The translations under genes and the position numbers were made by a program. Under the pieces are notes generated by a model. The model saw only the letters and a program-made list of their open reading frames with translations. It did not search any database and was not told where the DNA came from. Below are positions 18,705 through 28,479 of a stretch of 64,000 bases of DNA, piece by piece (the first letter of the stretch is position 1; the number at the start of each line of letters is the position of its first letter). Source of the DNA: Arsenicicoccus dermatophilus (GTDB lineage Bacteria; Actinomycetota; Actinomycetes; Actinomycetales; Dermatophilaceae); assembly GCF_022568795.1 (NCBI RefSeq), contig NZ_JAKZHU010000001.1, positions 1,736,001 to 1,800,000 on the forward strand, written 5' to 3'.

Positions 18705-19708
18705 TGATCGACCTCCTGACCAGGGGGTATGTCGTCCGCCCGCCTGCGCTGCCGGGCGAGGGTCGCGAGCTCCTCGTCGGAGGGGTCACCCTCCCGCTCG
18801 GTCACAGGGTCACCAGCGACCACCGGACCGTCGGGGCGCGCCGGCTCGTCGAAGTCGCCGGAGATCTGCACCTCCTGGCCCTCCTCCCCCGTCCACCGCA
18901 CGGTCAGATCGCCCAGCGCCTCGGCCTGGTCGAAGGCCACCACCCGCTCCTTGAACAGCTCGAGCAGCGCGAGGAAGCGGGCCACGATCACCAGCGTGGA
19001 GTCGGCGTCCGCCACGAGCGCGCGGAAGCTCATGGTGCCGCGGGCACGCAGTCGCGCAGCCACCAGCGCCGCCTGCTCGCGCACCGACACCTGGGGCGCG
19101 TGCAGGTGGGCGAGCCCCACCTGCGGGGGCGCCTTCGGGGTGAGGACCCGCGCCGCGATCATCGCCAGCTGCTCCGGCGTCACCGTCATCACCAGCTCGG
19201 GCAGCAGCGCCGCGAACCTCGGCTCCAGGCCCGCCTGCCGCGGCCGCGCCCGCCCGTGCACGTCCATCCGCTCGGCGAAGGCACCGGCGATCTGCTTGTA
19301 GGCGCGGTACTGCAGCAGCCGGGCGAACAACAGGTCCCGGGCCTCGATCAGCGCCAGGTCCTCCTCGTCGTCCGGGCCCGCGCTCGGCAGCAGCCGGGCG
19401 GCCTTGAGGTCCAGCAGGGTGGCCGCGACCAGCAGGAACTCCGACGCCTGGGACAGGTCCCACTCGGCGCCACCCTCGTCGGCCGCCCGCTGCGCCGCCC
19501 GGATGTGCGCCACGAACTCGTCGGTGACCTGGGCCAGCGCGATCTCGGTGATGTCCAGCTTGTGCTTGCTGATCAGACCCAGGAGCAGGTCGAAGGGGCC
19601 GTCGAAGACGTCGAGGTGCACCTCGAAGGGCGTGGGCGCCCCTCGCCGGGTGAGCACCCCTCCCGGGACCGAACCCTCGGGCAGCACGCCCGGGACGTCC
19701 GCGGTCAT
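18701..19708 (-). CDS. scpA: Segregation and condensation protein A (kleisin)
   Basis: Kleisin that bridges SMC heads and binds ScpB. 335 aa from ATG 19708. The N-terminal FEVHLDVFDGPFDLLLGLI and ISKHKLDITEIALAQVTDEF blocks are diagnostic, and a C-terminal winged-helix follows (FLALLELFKERVVAFDQ). The last ~50 residues are charged and variable. It starts 5 bp after the parA-like gene, the order seen at Rv1708-Rv1710. Confidence 0.95.
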   Translation of the reverse strand: MTADVPGVLPEGSVPGGVLTRRGAPTPFEVHLDVFDGPFDLLLGLISKHKLDITEIALAQVTDEFVAHIRAAQRAADEGGAEWDLSQASEFLLVAATLLDLKAARLLPSAGPDDEEDLALIEARDLLFARLLQYRAYKQIAGAFAERMDVHGRARPRQAGLEPRFAALLPELVMTVTPEQLAMIAARVLTPKAPPQVGLAHLHAPQVSVREQAALVAARLRARGTMSFRALVADADSTLVIVARFLALLELFKERVVAFDQAEALGDLTVRWTGEEGQEVQISGDFDEPARPDGPVVAGDPVTEREGDPSDEELATLARQRRRADDIPPGQEVDQ

Positions 19709-19713
19709 GACGC

Positions 19714-20646
19714 TCAGGCGGCACCACCGCGGGCGATGAGCTCCCGCGCGAGCTGGCGATAGGCCTCGGCCCCGGAGTGGGCGGAGGCGTAGGAGGTGAT
19801 CGGCTCGGCGGCCAGCGTCGCGTCCGGGAACTTCACGGTGCGGGAGATGACGGTGTGGAAGACCGTGTCGCCGAAGTGGTCCACGACCGAGCGGACGACC
19901 TCGCGGGAGTGGAGCGTGCGACCGTCGTACATCGTCGCCAGGATGCCGTCGATCTGCAGGCGCGGGTTGAGCCGGTCGACGATCTTCTCGATCGTCTCGA
20001 CGAGCAGCGCCACGCCGCGCATCGCGAAGAACTCGCACTCCAGCGGGATGATCACGCCGTGCGCGGCGGTGAGGGCGTTGACCGTCAGCAGACCCAGCGA
20101 GGGCTGGCAGTCCACGAGGATCACGTCGTAGTCGTCCAGGACCGGGCGCAGCACCCGCGCCAGGATCTGCTCGCGGGCGACCTCGCCGACCAGCTGGACC
20201 TCGGCGGCCGACAGGTCGATGTTGGCCGGGACCACGTCGACGTTGTCGGTGCGGGTGGGCTGGACGACGTCGCGGATGTCGATCCGGCGGTCCACGAGCA
20301 GGTTGTAGATCGTGGTGTCCAGGTCGTTGGGGCGGATCCCGAAACCGACCGACAGCGCCCCCTGCGGGTCGAAGTCGACCATCAGCACCTTGCGCCCGAG
20401 CTCGGCCAGCGCCGCCCCCAGGTTGATGGTCGTCGTGGTCTTGCCGACGCCACCCTTCTGGTTGCACATGGCGATGACACGGGCCGGACCGTGGCTGGTT
20501 AGCGGCTGCGGCTGCGGAAACTCCGGCATCGGCCGACCCGTCGGCCCGAGCGTGCCCTCGAAGGCGCCCGTCGTGCCCGGAAGCACGTCGTGGCGCGGCG
20601 ACTCGAAGGCGGTCGGCTGCTGCTGGGTCTGCTCCGGGTGACTCAT
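19714..20646 (-). CDS. ParA/Soj-family ATPase
   Basis: A 310-aa Walker-type partition ATPase. An N-terminal Pro/Gln-rich extension (about 1-50) leads to the deviant Walker A KGGVGKTTTT at 64-73, then DFDPQGALS (Walker A') and ILVDCQPSLG (Walker B). It is the Rv1708-type paralogue encoded beside scpAB, not the parAB operon copy near oriC, so a role with condensin in segregation is inferred. ATG 20646 is chosen; TTG at 20658 is possible. Confidence 0.9.
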   Translation of the reverse strand: MSHPEQTQQQPTAFESPRHDVLPGTTGAFEGTLGPTGRPMPEFPQPQPLTSHGPARVIAMCNQKGGVGKTTTTINLGAALAELGRKVLMVDFDPQGALSVGFGIRPNDLDTTIYNLLVDRRIDIRDVVQPTRTDNVDVVPANIDLSAAEVQLVGEVAREQILARVLRPVLDDYDVILVDCQPSLGLLTVNALTAAHGVIIPLECEFFAMRGVALLVETIEKIVDRLNPRLQIDGILATMYDGRTLHSREVVRSVVDHFGDTVFHTVISRTVKFPDATLAAEPITSYASAHSGAEAYRQLARELIARGGAA

Positions 20647-20777
20647 CCGGTCGATCAACTCCCACGCTGGTGCTGCGGTCTGCCTCGCGCAGATCGGTCA
20701 AGCGTGACCATACCGTCACTACGCACAGTCAGGGCAGCACCTCGCCAGGATTGGTGTGTGCGCGTGCCGGTTTCGCG

Positions 20778-21728
20778 TCAGCGGGCGCGCGGGTGGGCCT
20801 CGGCCCAGACCTCGCGCAGCCGTTGCACGGTGACCATGGTGTAGATCTGCGTCGTCGTCACGTCGGCGTGCCCGAGCAGCTCCTGCACGACGCGCACGTC
20901 CGCCCCGCCTTCGAGCAGGTGGGTGGCGAAGGAGTGCCGCAGGGTGTGCGGGGAGACGTGCTCGGTCAGCCCCGCCCGCTGCGCGGCTGTCTGCATGACG
21001 GCCCACGCGCTCTGACGGGACAGGCGCCGACCGCGCTGGTTGAGGAACACCGCAGCCCCGCCCGAGCCCGCCTGCGCGAGGGCCGGTCGGCCGCGGACGA
21101 CATACGCCGCCAAGGCTTCTCGGGCATAGGAGCCCAGCGGCACGAGGCGCTCCTTGCCGCCCTTGCCGAGGAGCCGGACGGCCGCCTGGTCGTCCGGGAT
21201 GCCCGGTCCGGGCAGGTCGTCCAGGTCCAGCCCGACGGCCTCGCTGATCCGCGCGCCGGTGGCGTAGAGCACCTCGAGCAGCGCCCGGTCCCGCAGCGAG
21301 ACCGGGGTGTCCCCCAGCGACGCCGCCGCCAGCAGCCGCTCGACCTCGCCGATCCCGATCGCCTTGGGCAGGCGCCGCGCCGGCTGGGGCGGACGCACCT
21401 CGCGGGCCGGGTCCTGGGAGGTGATCCCCTCGACCAGGAGCCACCTGTGCAGGCCGCGCACGGCGATCAGGGTGCGGGCCGCGGACGAGACGGACAGCGC
21501 CGCTCGTCCCGGCGCGCCGTCGACGCCGGGCCCGGACGTGCGCAGGTGCGCGAGGAAGGACGAGACGTCCTCCTCGCGCACCTGCGCGATGTCGGTGATG
21601 CCGCGCCCCGCCAGGAAGTCCTGGTAGCGGCGCATGTCGCGGGCGTAGGACGCCAGCGTGTTGCGGGAGTGGCCCCGCTCCACGCCGAGGTGGTCCAGCC
21701 ACCCGCGGGTCGCGCGCTCCGGCGTCAG
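20778..21728 (-). CDS. xerD: Tyrosine recombinase XerD (probable CTG start)
   Basis: Resolves chromosome dimers at dif with XerC. All catalytic residues are present, numbering from the CTG: Arg160, Lys192, His261, Arg264 (HTLR), His287 and Tyr296 (IYT). Homology begins at residue ~5 ([11 protein letters not shown]), but no in-frame ATG, GTG or TTG lies there. CTG at 21728 overlaps the ald stop as CTGA and has GAGG 7 nt upstream, giving 316 aa. The next usual codon, GTG at 21683, would remove part of the first core-binding helix. Confidence 0.9.
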   Translation of the reverse strand: MTPERATRGWLDHLGVERGHSRNTLASYARDMRRYQDFLAGRGITDIAQVREEDVSSFLAHLRTSGPGVDGAPGRAALSVSSAARTLIAVRGLHRWLLVEGITSQDPAREVRPPQPARRLPKAIGIGEVERLLAAASLGDTPVSLRDRALLEVLYATGARISEAVGLDLDDLPGPGIPDDQAAVRLLGKGGKERLVPLGSYAREALAAYVVRGRPALAQAGSGGAAVFLNQRGRRLSRQSAWAVMQTAAQRAGLTEHVSPHTLRHSFATHLLEGGADVRVVQELLGHADVTTTQIYTMVTVQRLREVWAEAHPRAR

Positions 21729-22840
21729 CGCAGGACCTCGTCGAGGTCCACGCAGGACATGTCGAACGCGTCGGCGACACCCTGGAAGGTGACCTCGCCG
21801 TCGTAGGTGTTCAGGCCGAGGGCCAGCGCGTGGTCGGCCTTGAGCGCGTCGCGCCAGCCCTTGTCCGCGAGGGCCACGGCATACGGCAGGGTCGCGTTGG
21901 TGAGCGCGTAGGTCGACGTCATGGACACCGAGCCCGGCATGTTGGCCACGCAGTACATCGTCGAGTTGTGCACCTGGAAGGTCGGCTCGGCGTGCGTGGT
22001 GGGCCGCGAGTCCTCGAAGCAGCCGCCCTGGTCGATGGCGATGTCGACGAGCACCGAGCCCGGCTTCATCTGCGAGACCAGCTCGTTGGACACGAGCTTG
22101 GGGGCCTTCGCGCCGGGGATGAGGACCGAGCCGATGACCAGGTCGGCCTCGCGGACGGCCTTGGCGACCTCGAAGGAGTTCGACGTGATCGTCTGCATGT
22201 GGCCCTGGTAGATCGCGTCGAGGTAGCGCAGCCGGGCGATGTTGATGTCCAGCAGGGTCACCCGGGAGTGCATCCCCACGGCGATCTGCGCGGCGTTGAG
22301 GCCGGCCACACCGGCACCGAGGATGACGACGTTGGCGCCCTGGACGCCGGGGACGCCGCCCATGAGCACGCCGCGGCCGCCGTTGGTCTTCATCAGGTAG
22401 TAGGCGCCGACCTGGGTGGCCAGGCGGCCCGCGACCTCGGACATCGGGGCGAGCAGCGGCAGCGAGCGGTCGGCCAGCTGCACGGTCTCGTAGGCCACGG
22501 CCGTGATCTTGCGCTTCTTGAGCTCCTCGGTCAGCGGGCGGTCGGCGGCGAGGTGCAGGTAGGTGAAGAGGGTCTGGCCTTCCTGCATCCGGTGGTACTC
22601 CGCCTCGATCGGCTCCTTGACCTTGAGGACCATGTCGGCCTGGCCCCACACGTCGTCCGCGGAGTCGATGATCGTGGCGCCCGCAGAGGTGTACTCCTCG
22701 TCGGTGATCGAGGAGCCCAGACCGGCGTCCTTCTCGACGACGACCTCGTGCCCGTGGGTGACGAGCTCGTGGACACCGGCGGGGGTGATGGCCACCCGGA
22801 ACTCGTTGTTCTTGATCTCGCGGGGGATGCCAACCTTCAT
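21725..22840 (-). CDS. ald: Alanine dehydrogenase
   Basis: Reversible NAD+-linked deamination of L-alanine to pyruvate and ammonia. 371 aa, the family length. KEP with Lys75 and His96 (YLHLAAD) form the substrate site, and [13 protein letters not shown] is the NAD-binding loop. ATG 22840 has AGGAG 7 nt upstream and starts with the typical [10 protein letters not shown]. The stop overlaps the start of xerD. In M. tuberculosis ald lies elsewhere, so this linkage is lineage-specific. Confidence 0.96.
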   Translation of the reverse strand: MKVGIPREIKNNEFRVAITPAGVHELVTHGHEVVVEKDAGLGSSITDEEYTSAGATIIDSADDVWGQADMVLKVKEPIEAEYHRMQEGQTLFTYLHLAADRPLTEELKKRKITAVAYETVQLADRSLPLLAPMSEVAGRLATQVGAYYLMKTNGGRGVLMGGVPGVQGANVVILGAGVAGLNAAQIAVGMHSRVTLLDINIARLRYLDAIYQGHMQTITSNSFEVAKAVREADLVIGSVLIPGAKAPKLVSNELVSQMKPGSVLVDIAIDQGGCFEDSRPTTHAEPTFQVHNSTMYCVANMPGSVSMTSTYALTNATLPYAVALADKGWRDALKADHALALGLNTYDGEVTFQGVADAFDMSCVDLDEVLR

Positions 22841-22976
22841 GACTGCTCCTGTCATCGCGGGGACCTCGTCGTCCCCGTCCCGGTGCCGCCAGGGGTGCGG
22901 GCGGCGGACGCAGCTGCGAGTCTACGCACGGCCGGGTCGGGCGTCCTGGCGGGGTGGGCAGGGCCAGACTGTGCCC

Positions 22977-23684
22977 ATGAGGTTGTATGCCGCCGCCCCC
23001 GCCCGCTGTGCCCGTCAGGTCCTGGGCGACCTGGGTCTCCTGCTCTGGATCGCCTTGTGGTGGTGGGCAGGTCGCCTGGTCACGGACATGGTCGGCGCCC
23101 TCGCCGAGCCGGTCGTCGGCATCAGCACCCGGGCCCGGGACCTGAGTCGGTCGATGCACGACGCCAGCGCGTCGGTGGGGGACGTGCCCATGGTGGGCGA
23201 CAAGCTGCGCGTGCCCTTCGACAAGGCGTCCGGCACCGGGGACGGGATCGCCCAGTCCTCGACGGCGCTGGTCGACCAGATCCACCAGGTCGCCACGATG
23301 CTCGGGATCGTGGTCACCGCCATCCCCGTGGTGCTCGCCGCGGCCTGGTGGCTCTCCCGGCGGTTCTCCTTCGTCCGGCAGTCGGCCGCCGCGCAGCGGT
23401 TCGTGGACGCGGACGCCGACCTGGACCTGTTCGCGCTGCGGGCGATGGCCGCCCAGCCGCTGCCGGTGCTGGCCCGGGTGTCCGACGACCCGGCCGGGGC
23501 CTGGCGACGGCGGGACCTGGACGTGATCCGCCGGCTCGCGACCCTGGAGCTGCGCGAGCACGGGCTGCGTCCGCCGCGGGCCACGGGGACGCCGGGGGCG
23601 GCGGGGGTAGGCCAGTCGGGCGCGTCGTCGGACCACGCACCGGCTCATCCCGTGCGCAGCGTGACGAGTCACACCCCCGAGTAA
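22977..23684 (+). CDS. Predicted membrane protein, two helices
   Basis: 235 aa with a first membrane segment rich in Leu and Trp (about 18-40, [12 protein letters not shown]), an extracytoplasmic stretch of about 65 residues, a second segment (about 107-128) and a cytoplasmic tail. ATG at 22977. It is divergent from ald, so the short gap between them must hold both promoters. I do not recognise a functional family; similar proteins are annotated only as hypothetical membrane proteins. Confidence 0.75.
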   Translation: MRLYAAAPARCARQVLGDLGLLLWIALWWWAGRLVTDMVGALAEPVVGISTRARDLSRSMHDASASVGDVPMVGDKLRVPFDKASGTGDGIAQSSTALVDQIHQVATMLGIVVTAIPVVLAAAWWLSRRFSFVRQSAAAQRFVDADADLDLFALRAMAAQPLPVLARVSDDPAGAWRRRDLDVIRRLATLELREHGLRPPRATGTPGAAGVGQSGASSDHAPAHPVRSVTSHTPE

Positions 23685-23790
23685 CCGCACCACCCGCGGC
23701 CGGGTCACGAGGTGCGCCCCGGCGCCGTGTCACGAACCCCCGAGACCCACACTGGACAGGACCCGACCCTGCCGCCCAGGACGTGACCGC

Positions 23791-25515
23791 ATGCCCGACC
23801 AGTCCCGACCCGTCTCCCGCCGCGCCGTCCTCGGCAGCACCGCCGCCGCGCTCGTGGGCCTCACGACCACCCCCTCCGCCCGCGCCGCGGCCCTCTCGCT
23901 GACGACCGCCCGGGCGGTCACGACCGCCGGGACCACCCTGGAGGCGGCCGCCGCCCCGGTCGGTGCGACGGGCTATCGACGACTGACCGCCGGACCCGGC
24001 TATCCGCTCGTCGTGCGCGAGGAGCTGGCCGCCGCGCAGCCGGGCCGGGACGAGCGCCGCACCGGTCGCCTGGCCTTCGCCCACCTCACCGACCTGCACA
24101 TGCTGGACGCCCAGTCACCGGTCCGCTTCGAGTGGCTCACGCTCGTCAACGGCAGCGCCTTCCGGCCGCAGGAGGCCCTCGGCACGCAGGGCGGCGTCAG
24201 CCTGGTGCGCCGGCTCAACGCGATCACCGCCGCCCCCTGGACCGGGCTGCCGCTGTCGTGCGCCGTCTCCACCGGCGACAACACCGACAACCACGAGCAC
24301 GTCGAGCTGGACTGGTTCATCCGCGTGCTGTCCGGCGGCGAGATCACCCCCAACACCGGCTCGGCCACCCGCTGGGAGGGCGTCCAGGCCAGCGGCGACA
24401 AGCGCTACTACAACCCCGAGCTGCCCGTCGTCGACCGCTACAAGGCCGCCGGGTTCCCACAGCTGCCCGGGTTCCTCGACCGAGCCATGGCCACGCACTC
24501 CTCCCCCGGCCTGTCGATGCCCTGGTATGCCGTCTTCGGCAACCACGACGACTCCGTCTGCGGGGTCCTGCCCAGCGCCTCTCCGCTCGCGGCGGCATAC
24601 ACCGGCTCCTTCAAGCTCAACGGCTTCCCCGACCCCGCGGCCGCCTCCGCCCTGCAGACGGCGGTCACCCGCCCCGGGGTGGCCGCCCCCGCCGCCGCGG
24701 ACACCCAGCCCACGAGCAGCTGGCGGGTGACGCCGGACGCGCGCCGGGCGCCGTTCACGCCAGGGCAGTTCATGGCCGCCCACCTGCGAGCCGACGCCAC
24801 CGGACCCGGCCCCGTCGGTCACGGCTTCACCCAGGAGTCGGTGGACTCGGGGCGCGGCTACTACACCTTCCCGCTCGCGCCCGGCATCACCGGCATCTGC
24901 CTGGACTCCACCAACCGCGCCGGCTGGACCGACGGCTCCATCGACGACGTGCAGTGGCGCTGGCTGGCCGGTGTGCTCACCCGCGGCAGCTCGCGGTACG
25001 ACGACTGGGCGGGCGTCGAGCGCCGGCACCAGGTGCAGGACGAGCTGTTCGTTCTCTTCAGCCACCACACGTCCGGGACGATGGGCAACCTCGCGCTGCC
25101 CCTCGACGGCACGGGCATCCGGCACGCCGGCGTCGAGCTCGTGACGATGCTCAAGCACTATCCCAACGTCCTGGCCTGGGTGAACGGCCACACCCACGCC
25201 AACAAGATCACCGCGCAGCGGGGTCGGACGCCGGCGCACTCCTTCTGGGAGATCAACACCGCCAGCCACATCGACTTCCCGCAGCACGCCCGGCTGATCG
25301 AGGTGGCGGACAACGCCGACGGGACGCTGTCGATCTTCACCACGCTGGTGGAGTCGGACGCGCCCTACCAGGCGTCCTACACCGACGGATCGCCGCAGGC
25401 GCTCGCCTCGGTCTATCGAGAGATGTCGTTCAACGACCTGCACGCCGACCTCGGCCAGCTGGGGACCCCCGCCGATCGCAACACCGAGCTGCTGCTCGTC
25501 AACCCCCTGGCCTGA
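23791..25515 (+). CDS. Tat-exported metallophosphoesterase (TIGR03767/PPA1498-like)
   Basis: 574 aa with an N-terminal Tat signal (SRRAVLG at 9-15, then a hydrophobic stretch ending in Ala-Arg-Ala), so probably exported folded. Metal-binding blocks of calcineurin-like phosphoesterases are present in order: DLHMLD, STGDNTDN, FGNHDD, FSHHTSG and GHTHAN. Length and block spacing fit the actinobacterial family named after PPA1498. The substrate is unknown. A 47-bp palindrome follows its stop. Confidence 0.85.
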   Translation: MPDQSRPVSRRAVLGSTAAALVGLTTTPSARAAALSLTTARAVTTAGTTLEAAAAPVGATGYRRLTAGPGYPLVVREELAAAQPGRDERRTGRLAFAHLTDLHMLDAQSPVRFEWLTLVNGSAFRPQEALGTQGGVSLVRRLNAITAAPWTGLPLSCAVSTGDNTDNHEHVELDWFIRVLSGGEITPNTGSATRWEGVQASGDKRYYNPELPVVDRYKAAGFPQLPGFLDRAMATHSSPGLSMPWYAVFGNHDDSVCGVLPSASPLAAAYTGSFKLNGFPDPAAASALQTAVTRPGVAAPAAADTQPTSSWRVTPDARRAPFTPGQFMAAHLRADATGPGPVGHGFTQESVDSGRGYYTFPLAPGITGICLDSTNRAGWTDGSIDDVQWRWLAGVLTRGSSRYDDWAGVERRHQVQDELFVLFSHHTSGTMGNLALPLDGTGIRHAGVELVTMLKHYPNVLAWVNGHTHANKITAQRGRTPAHSFWEINTASHIDFPQHARLIEVADNADGTLSIFTTLVESDAPYQASYTDGSPQALASVYREMSFNDLHADLGQLGTPADRNTELLLVNPLA

Positions 25516-25549
25516 GCGCCCCCCACCTCTCCCCGACCCACCTTCCGCG

Positions 25550-25596
25550 GATCGGGTGCGTCACCCGCCGGAATCCGGCGGGTGACGCACCCGATC
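25550..25596. repeat. 47-bp palindrome, copy 1 (probable bidirectional terminator)
   Basis: Perfect 23-bp arms around one base, between convergent genes (metallophosphoesterase and DUF1648). A diverged copy of identical length lies at 26256-26302. Confidence 0.8.
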
Positions 25597-25615
25597 CTGG
25601 TCGACTCAGGCCTGG

Positions 25616-26215
25616 TCAGGTCGGGTCCGGTGTGGGGCGGTAGCGCGAGCCCCGCGCCATCCGGAGCGTCGTCAGACCCACCAGCAGCAGGTAGCCGCCG
25701 AGCAGTCCCCAGAACCAGCCCTCCGGGAGGACGCCGTCGCCGCGTCGGACCGACACCACCGTCAGCAGCTCCATCGCGGTCACGAACGCCAGGGTCAGCG
25801 CGGTGAGCAGCCACAGGTCCTCGCGCACCCGCCGCTCGAAGGTCACCAGCCTGCGGGGTTCGTCGAGCCACCACTCCTTGTGCGGCACGTTGATCCCGTC
25901 GGGCCACACGAGGGCCAGCCGCGAGAGGAAGGGCATCGAGAGCACCAGGAGCCCGACGAGCAGCGACACGAGGAGCGACTCGGTGCGGCTGCCCCACCGG
26001 TCCGGGTGACCCGACCCGTCACCCCAGTGCAGCGGCACCCGCTCGGGCAGCACCCGCCAGGACCAGACGAGGACACCGACCCAGGCGCTGACGGCCAGGA
26101 TCGCCAGGACCCGCGCCAGCGGCTCCATCGGCTCCCGCGGCAGCCCCCGTGCCGTGCGCGCCACCTCGGCGCGGCGACGCTCGCGCACCTGCCAGGTCTC
26201 CCCCACCTGCGTCAT
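25616..26215 (-). CDS. DUF1648-domain membrane protein
   Basis: 199 aa with about four to five helices. The DUF1648 motif is VLPERVPLHWGDGSGHPDRWG, right after the first helix (about 33-53), as in SdpI-type proteins. ATG 26215. It is a single gene between two copies of a 47-bp palindrome. DUF1648 proteins include the SdpI immunity/signalling protein of Bacillus, but most are uncharacterised. No regulator lies next to it, unlike the other DUF1648 gene at 32612-33637. Confidence 0.8.
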   Translation of the reverse strand: MTQVGETWQVRERRRAEVARTARGLPREPMEPLARVLAILAVSAWVGVLVWSWRVLPERVPLHWGDGSGHPDRWGSRTESLLVSLLVGLLVLSMPFLSRLALVWPDGINVPHKEWWLDEPRRLVTFERRVREDLWLLTALTLAFVTAMELLTVVSVRRGDGVLPEGWFWGLLGGYLLLVGLTTLRMARGSRYRPTPDPT

Positions 26216-26255
26216 ACGTCCGAGCGTATGCCGCCCGGCCCTCTCACCGTCGCAG

Positions 26256-26302
26256 GATCGGGTGCGTCCTCAGCCGGATTCCGGCGGGCATCGCCCACGA
26301 TC
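26256..26302. repeat. 47-bp palindrome, copy 2 (diverged)
   Basis: Matches copy 1 at 39 of 47 positions. The first 13 bases are identical; the arms are now imperfect. It lies 26 bp past the hisS stop and before the DUF1648 gene start. Confidence 0.75.
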
Positions 26303-26328
26303 CAGGACGACGGGTGGGCGAGGCGGGG

Positions 26329-27681
26329 TCAGGCCTCGACGCGCTGCAGGGTGGGGTGCAGGTCCTCGGCCGGGGGCACCCAGGTGTCCGAGCTCGCCTC
26401 GACCTGCTCGCCGGAGCGGATGTCCTTGACCGAGTCGGACGCGCCGTCGGCCCCGAGGAACCACACGAAGGGGATCGACCGCCGGTCGGCGAACTTGATC
26501 TGCTTGCCGAACTTCGCGGCGCTCGGAGCGATCTCGGTGGGTATGCCGCGGGACCGCAGCTCGGCGGCGACGGCCCGGGCACGCGGCCGGTCCTCCTCGA
26601 CGCCCAGGGCGACGACCACGCACGTCGGCGTCGGCCGGGTGGCGGTGACCAGGCCCCCGGCGATCAGCTTCGCGAGCAGCCGGGACAGGCCGATGGAGAT
26701 GCCCACGCCGGGATAGGTGGTCCGCCCGTCGGAGGCCAGCGCGTCGTACCGCCCGCCGGAGCAGATCGAGCCGTAGGACTCGTGCCCGACCAGCTGGGTC
26801 TCGTAGACCGTGCCCGTGTAGTAGTCCAGGCCGCGGGCGACCCGCAGGTCGGCGACGAGGACGCCGGGCCGCTCGGCGATCGCGGCCTCCATGACGGCGG
26901 TGAGCTCGGCGAGGCCCTCGTCGAGGGTGGGGTGGCAGACCCCGAGCGCGCGCACCCGGTCGGCGAAGGACGTGTCCTGCGAGGAGATCTCGGCCAGCCG
27001 CAGGCACTGCGAGATCTGCTCGTCGGTGGCGCCGGCGGCGGCCAGCAGCTCGGTGACGCCCTCCGGGCCGATCTTGTCGAGCTTGTCCACGATCCGCAGG
27101 GTGCCGACGACGTCGGTCAGCCCCAGCCCGAGGTAGAAGCCCTCGGGGATCTTGCGGTTGTTGACCTGGATCCGGTAGTCGCCGATGGGCAGCCGGCTGA
27201 AGACGTCGGCGATGACCAGCGGCATCTCCGCCTCGTAGTGCGCGGCCAGCTCGCCCACGTCGACGATGTCGATGTCGCACTGGGTGAACTCGCGGAAGCG
27301 ACCCTCCTGCGGGCGCTCGCCACGCCAGACCTTCTGGATCTGGTAGCGGCGGAAGGGGAAGGTCAGCTTGCCGGCGTTCTCCAGGACATAGCGGGCGAAC
27401 GGCACGGTGAGGTCGAAGTGCAGGCCGAGCGCCTTGTCCGGGTCGTCGGCGTCCTTGTCGTCCGCGTCGGCCGCGAGCCGGTGCACGCCGTAGATCTCCT
27501 TGTCGGCGTCACCGCCCTTGCCGAGCAGGCGCGACACGGGCTCGACCGCGCGGGTCTCGACGCTGACGAAGCCGTGCAGCTCGAAGGTCTCACGGATCAC
27601 GTCGAGGAAGGCCTGCTCGACGACGCGCTCGGCGGGCAGCCACTCCGGGAAGCCGGACAGCGGGGCGATCTTGGTGCTCAC
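26329..27681 (-). CDS. hisS: Histidyl-tRNA synthetase
   Basis: Charges tRNA-His. 450 aa class II synthetase with FREFTQCDIDIVD (motif 2), the histidine signature RGLDYYTGTVYE and motif 3 GVGISIGLSRLL, then an anticodon-binding domain. Instead of the usual bacterial LRPEGT motif it has HFDLTVPFARYV, as in the eukaryote/archaeon-like HisRS lineage that I recall from some Actinobacteria. An Asp-rich loop (ADADDKDADD) sits near residue 72-81. It follows the MBL hydrolase gene with a 6-bp gap. Confidence 0.95.
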   Translation of the reverse strand: MSTKIAPLSGFPEWLPAERVVEQAFLDVIRETFELHGFVSVETRAVEPVSRLLGKGGDADKEIYGVHRLAADADDKDADDPDKALGLHFDLTVPFARYVLENAGKLTFPFRRYQIQKVWRGERPQEGRFREFTQCDIDIVDVGELAAHYEAEMPLVIADVFSRLPIGDYRIQVNNRKIPEGFYLGLGLTDVVGTLRIVDKLDKIGPEGVTELLAAAGATDEQISQCLRLAEISSQDTSFADRVRALGVCHPTLDEGLAELTAVMEAAIAERPGVLVADLRVARGLDYYTGTVYETQLVGHESYGSICSGGRYDALASDGRTTYPGVGISIGLSRLLAKLIAGGLVTATRPTPTCVVVALGVEEDRPRARAVAAELRSRGIPTEIAPSAAKFGKQIKFADRRSIPFVWFLGADGASDSVKDIRSGEQVEASSDTWVPPAEDLHPTLQRVEA

Positions 27682-27687
27682 TGGTGG

Positions 27688-28389
27688 TCAGAGTCCTTTG
27701 AGGTAGGGGTTGGTCACGCGCTCGCGCGCCATCGTGGAGGCGGGGCCGTGGCCGGGGAGGACGAGGGTGTCGTCGGCCAGGGGCAGCACGACCTCACGCA
27801 GGGAGCGCATCATCGCGTCGTGGCTGCCGCCGGGCAGGTCGGTGCGGCCGATGGAGCCGGCGAAGAGCACGTCGCCCGCGAGCAGGGTCTGCTGGGCCTC
27901 GACGGGGACCCCGTCGGGCACGCCGGGCAGCGTGAACATCACCGACCCCTCGGTATGCCCGGGGGCGTGGAGCACGTCCACCCCGAGGCCGGCGAGGTCG
28001 AGGTGCTGGCGGTCGGCGACGGTCTGCACCGCGCTCGGCTCCCGCCAGGTCATCGCCGCGCCGAACTGCCGCTCGAACATCCGCACCAGCTGCGGCTCCA
28101 GGTCCTTGGCCGGGTCGGCGAGGCGATAGGCGTCGTCGGCATGGATGTATGCCGTGAGGTCCGCGTCGTCCCCGGTCGTGCAGACCGGCGTCACCGACCA
28201 CACGTGGTCCAGGTGGCCGTGGGTGAGGAGCACCGCGGCGGGCTTGAGCCGGTGCTCTCGCAGCAGCGCCTCCAGCTGGTCGACGACGCCGAAACCGGGG
28301 TCGACCACGAGGCACTGCTCCCCCGCCGCCGGGGCGACGACGTAGCAGTTGGTGGCATAGGCCTGCGCCGGGAATCCGAGTAGGAGCAC
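27688..28389 (-). CDS. MBL-fold hydrolase (glyoxalase II-like)
   Basis: 233 aa metallo-beta-lactamase fold enzyme. The zinc motif THGHLDH is at about 61-67, with later His in APGHTEGS and Asp in GDVLFAGSIGRTDL, plus LPGHGP near the end. GTG at 28389. It matches the position of Rv2581c between hisS and ppiB. Probably a thioester hydrolase such as hydroxyacylglutathione hydrolase-like enzymes, but with mycothiol or another thiol in actinobacteria; the substrate is inference. Confidence 0.88.
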   Translation of the reverse strand: MLLLGFPAQAYATNCYVVAPAAGEQCLVVDPGFGVVDQLEALLREHRLKPAAVLLTHGHLDHVWSVTPVCTTGDDADLTAYIHADDAYRLADPAKDLEPQLVRMFERQFGAAMTWREPSAVQTVADRQHLDLAGLGVDVLHAPGHTEGSVMFTLPGVPDGVPVEAQQTLLAGDVLFAGSIGRTDLPGGSHDAMMRSLREVVLPLADDTLVLPGHGPASTMARERVTNPYLKGL

Positions 28390-28479
28390 CGACCCAGCCT
28401 AGTCGGGCGCCGCATCCGGCCGCGAAAGCCGGGCCTGTCGCCGCGCACCTCGCCATACGTCATCCCTAGACTGCACAGC

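Noticed and set aside
20778-23708. 976-codon minus-strand frame spanning xerD and ald
   Set aside because: Only the last ~316 codons match XerD; the upstream part overlaps ald out of frame.
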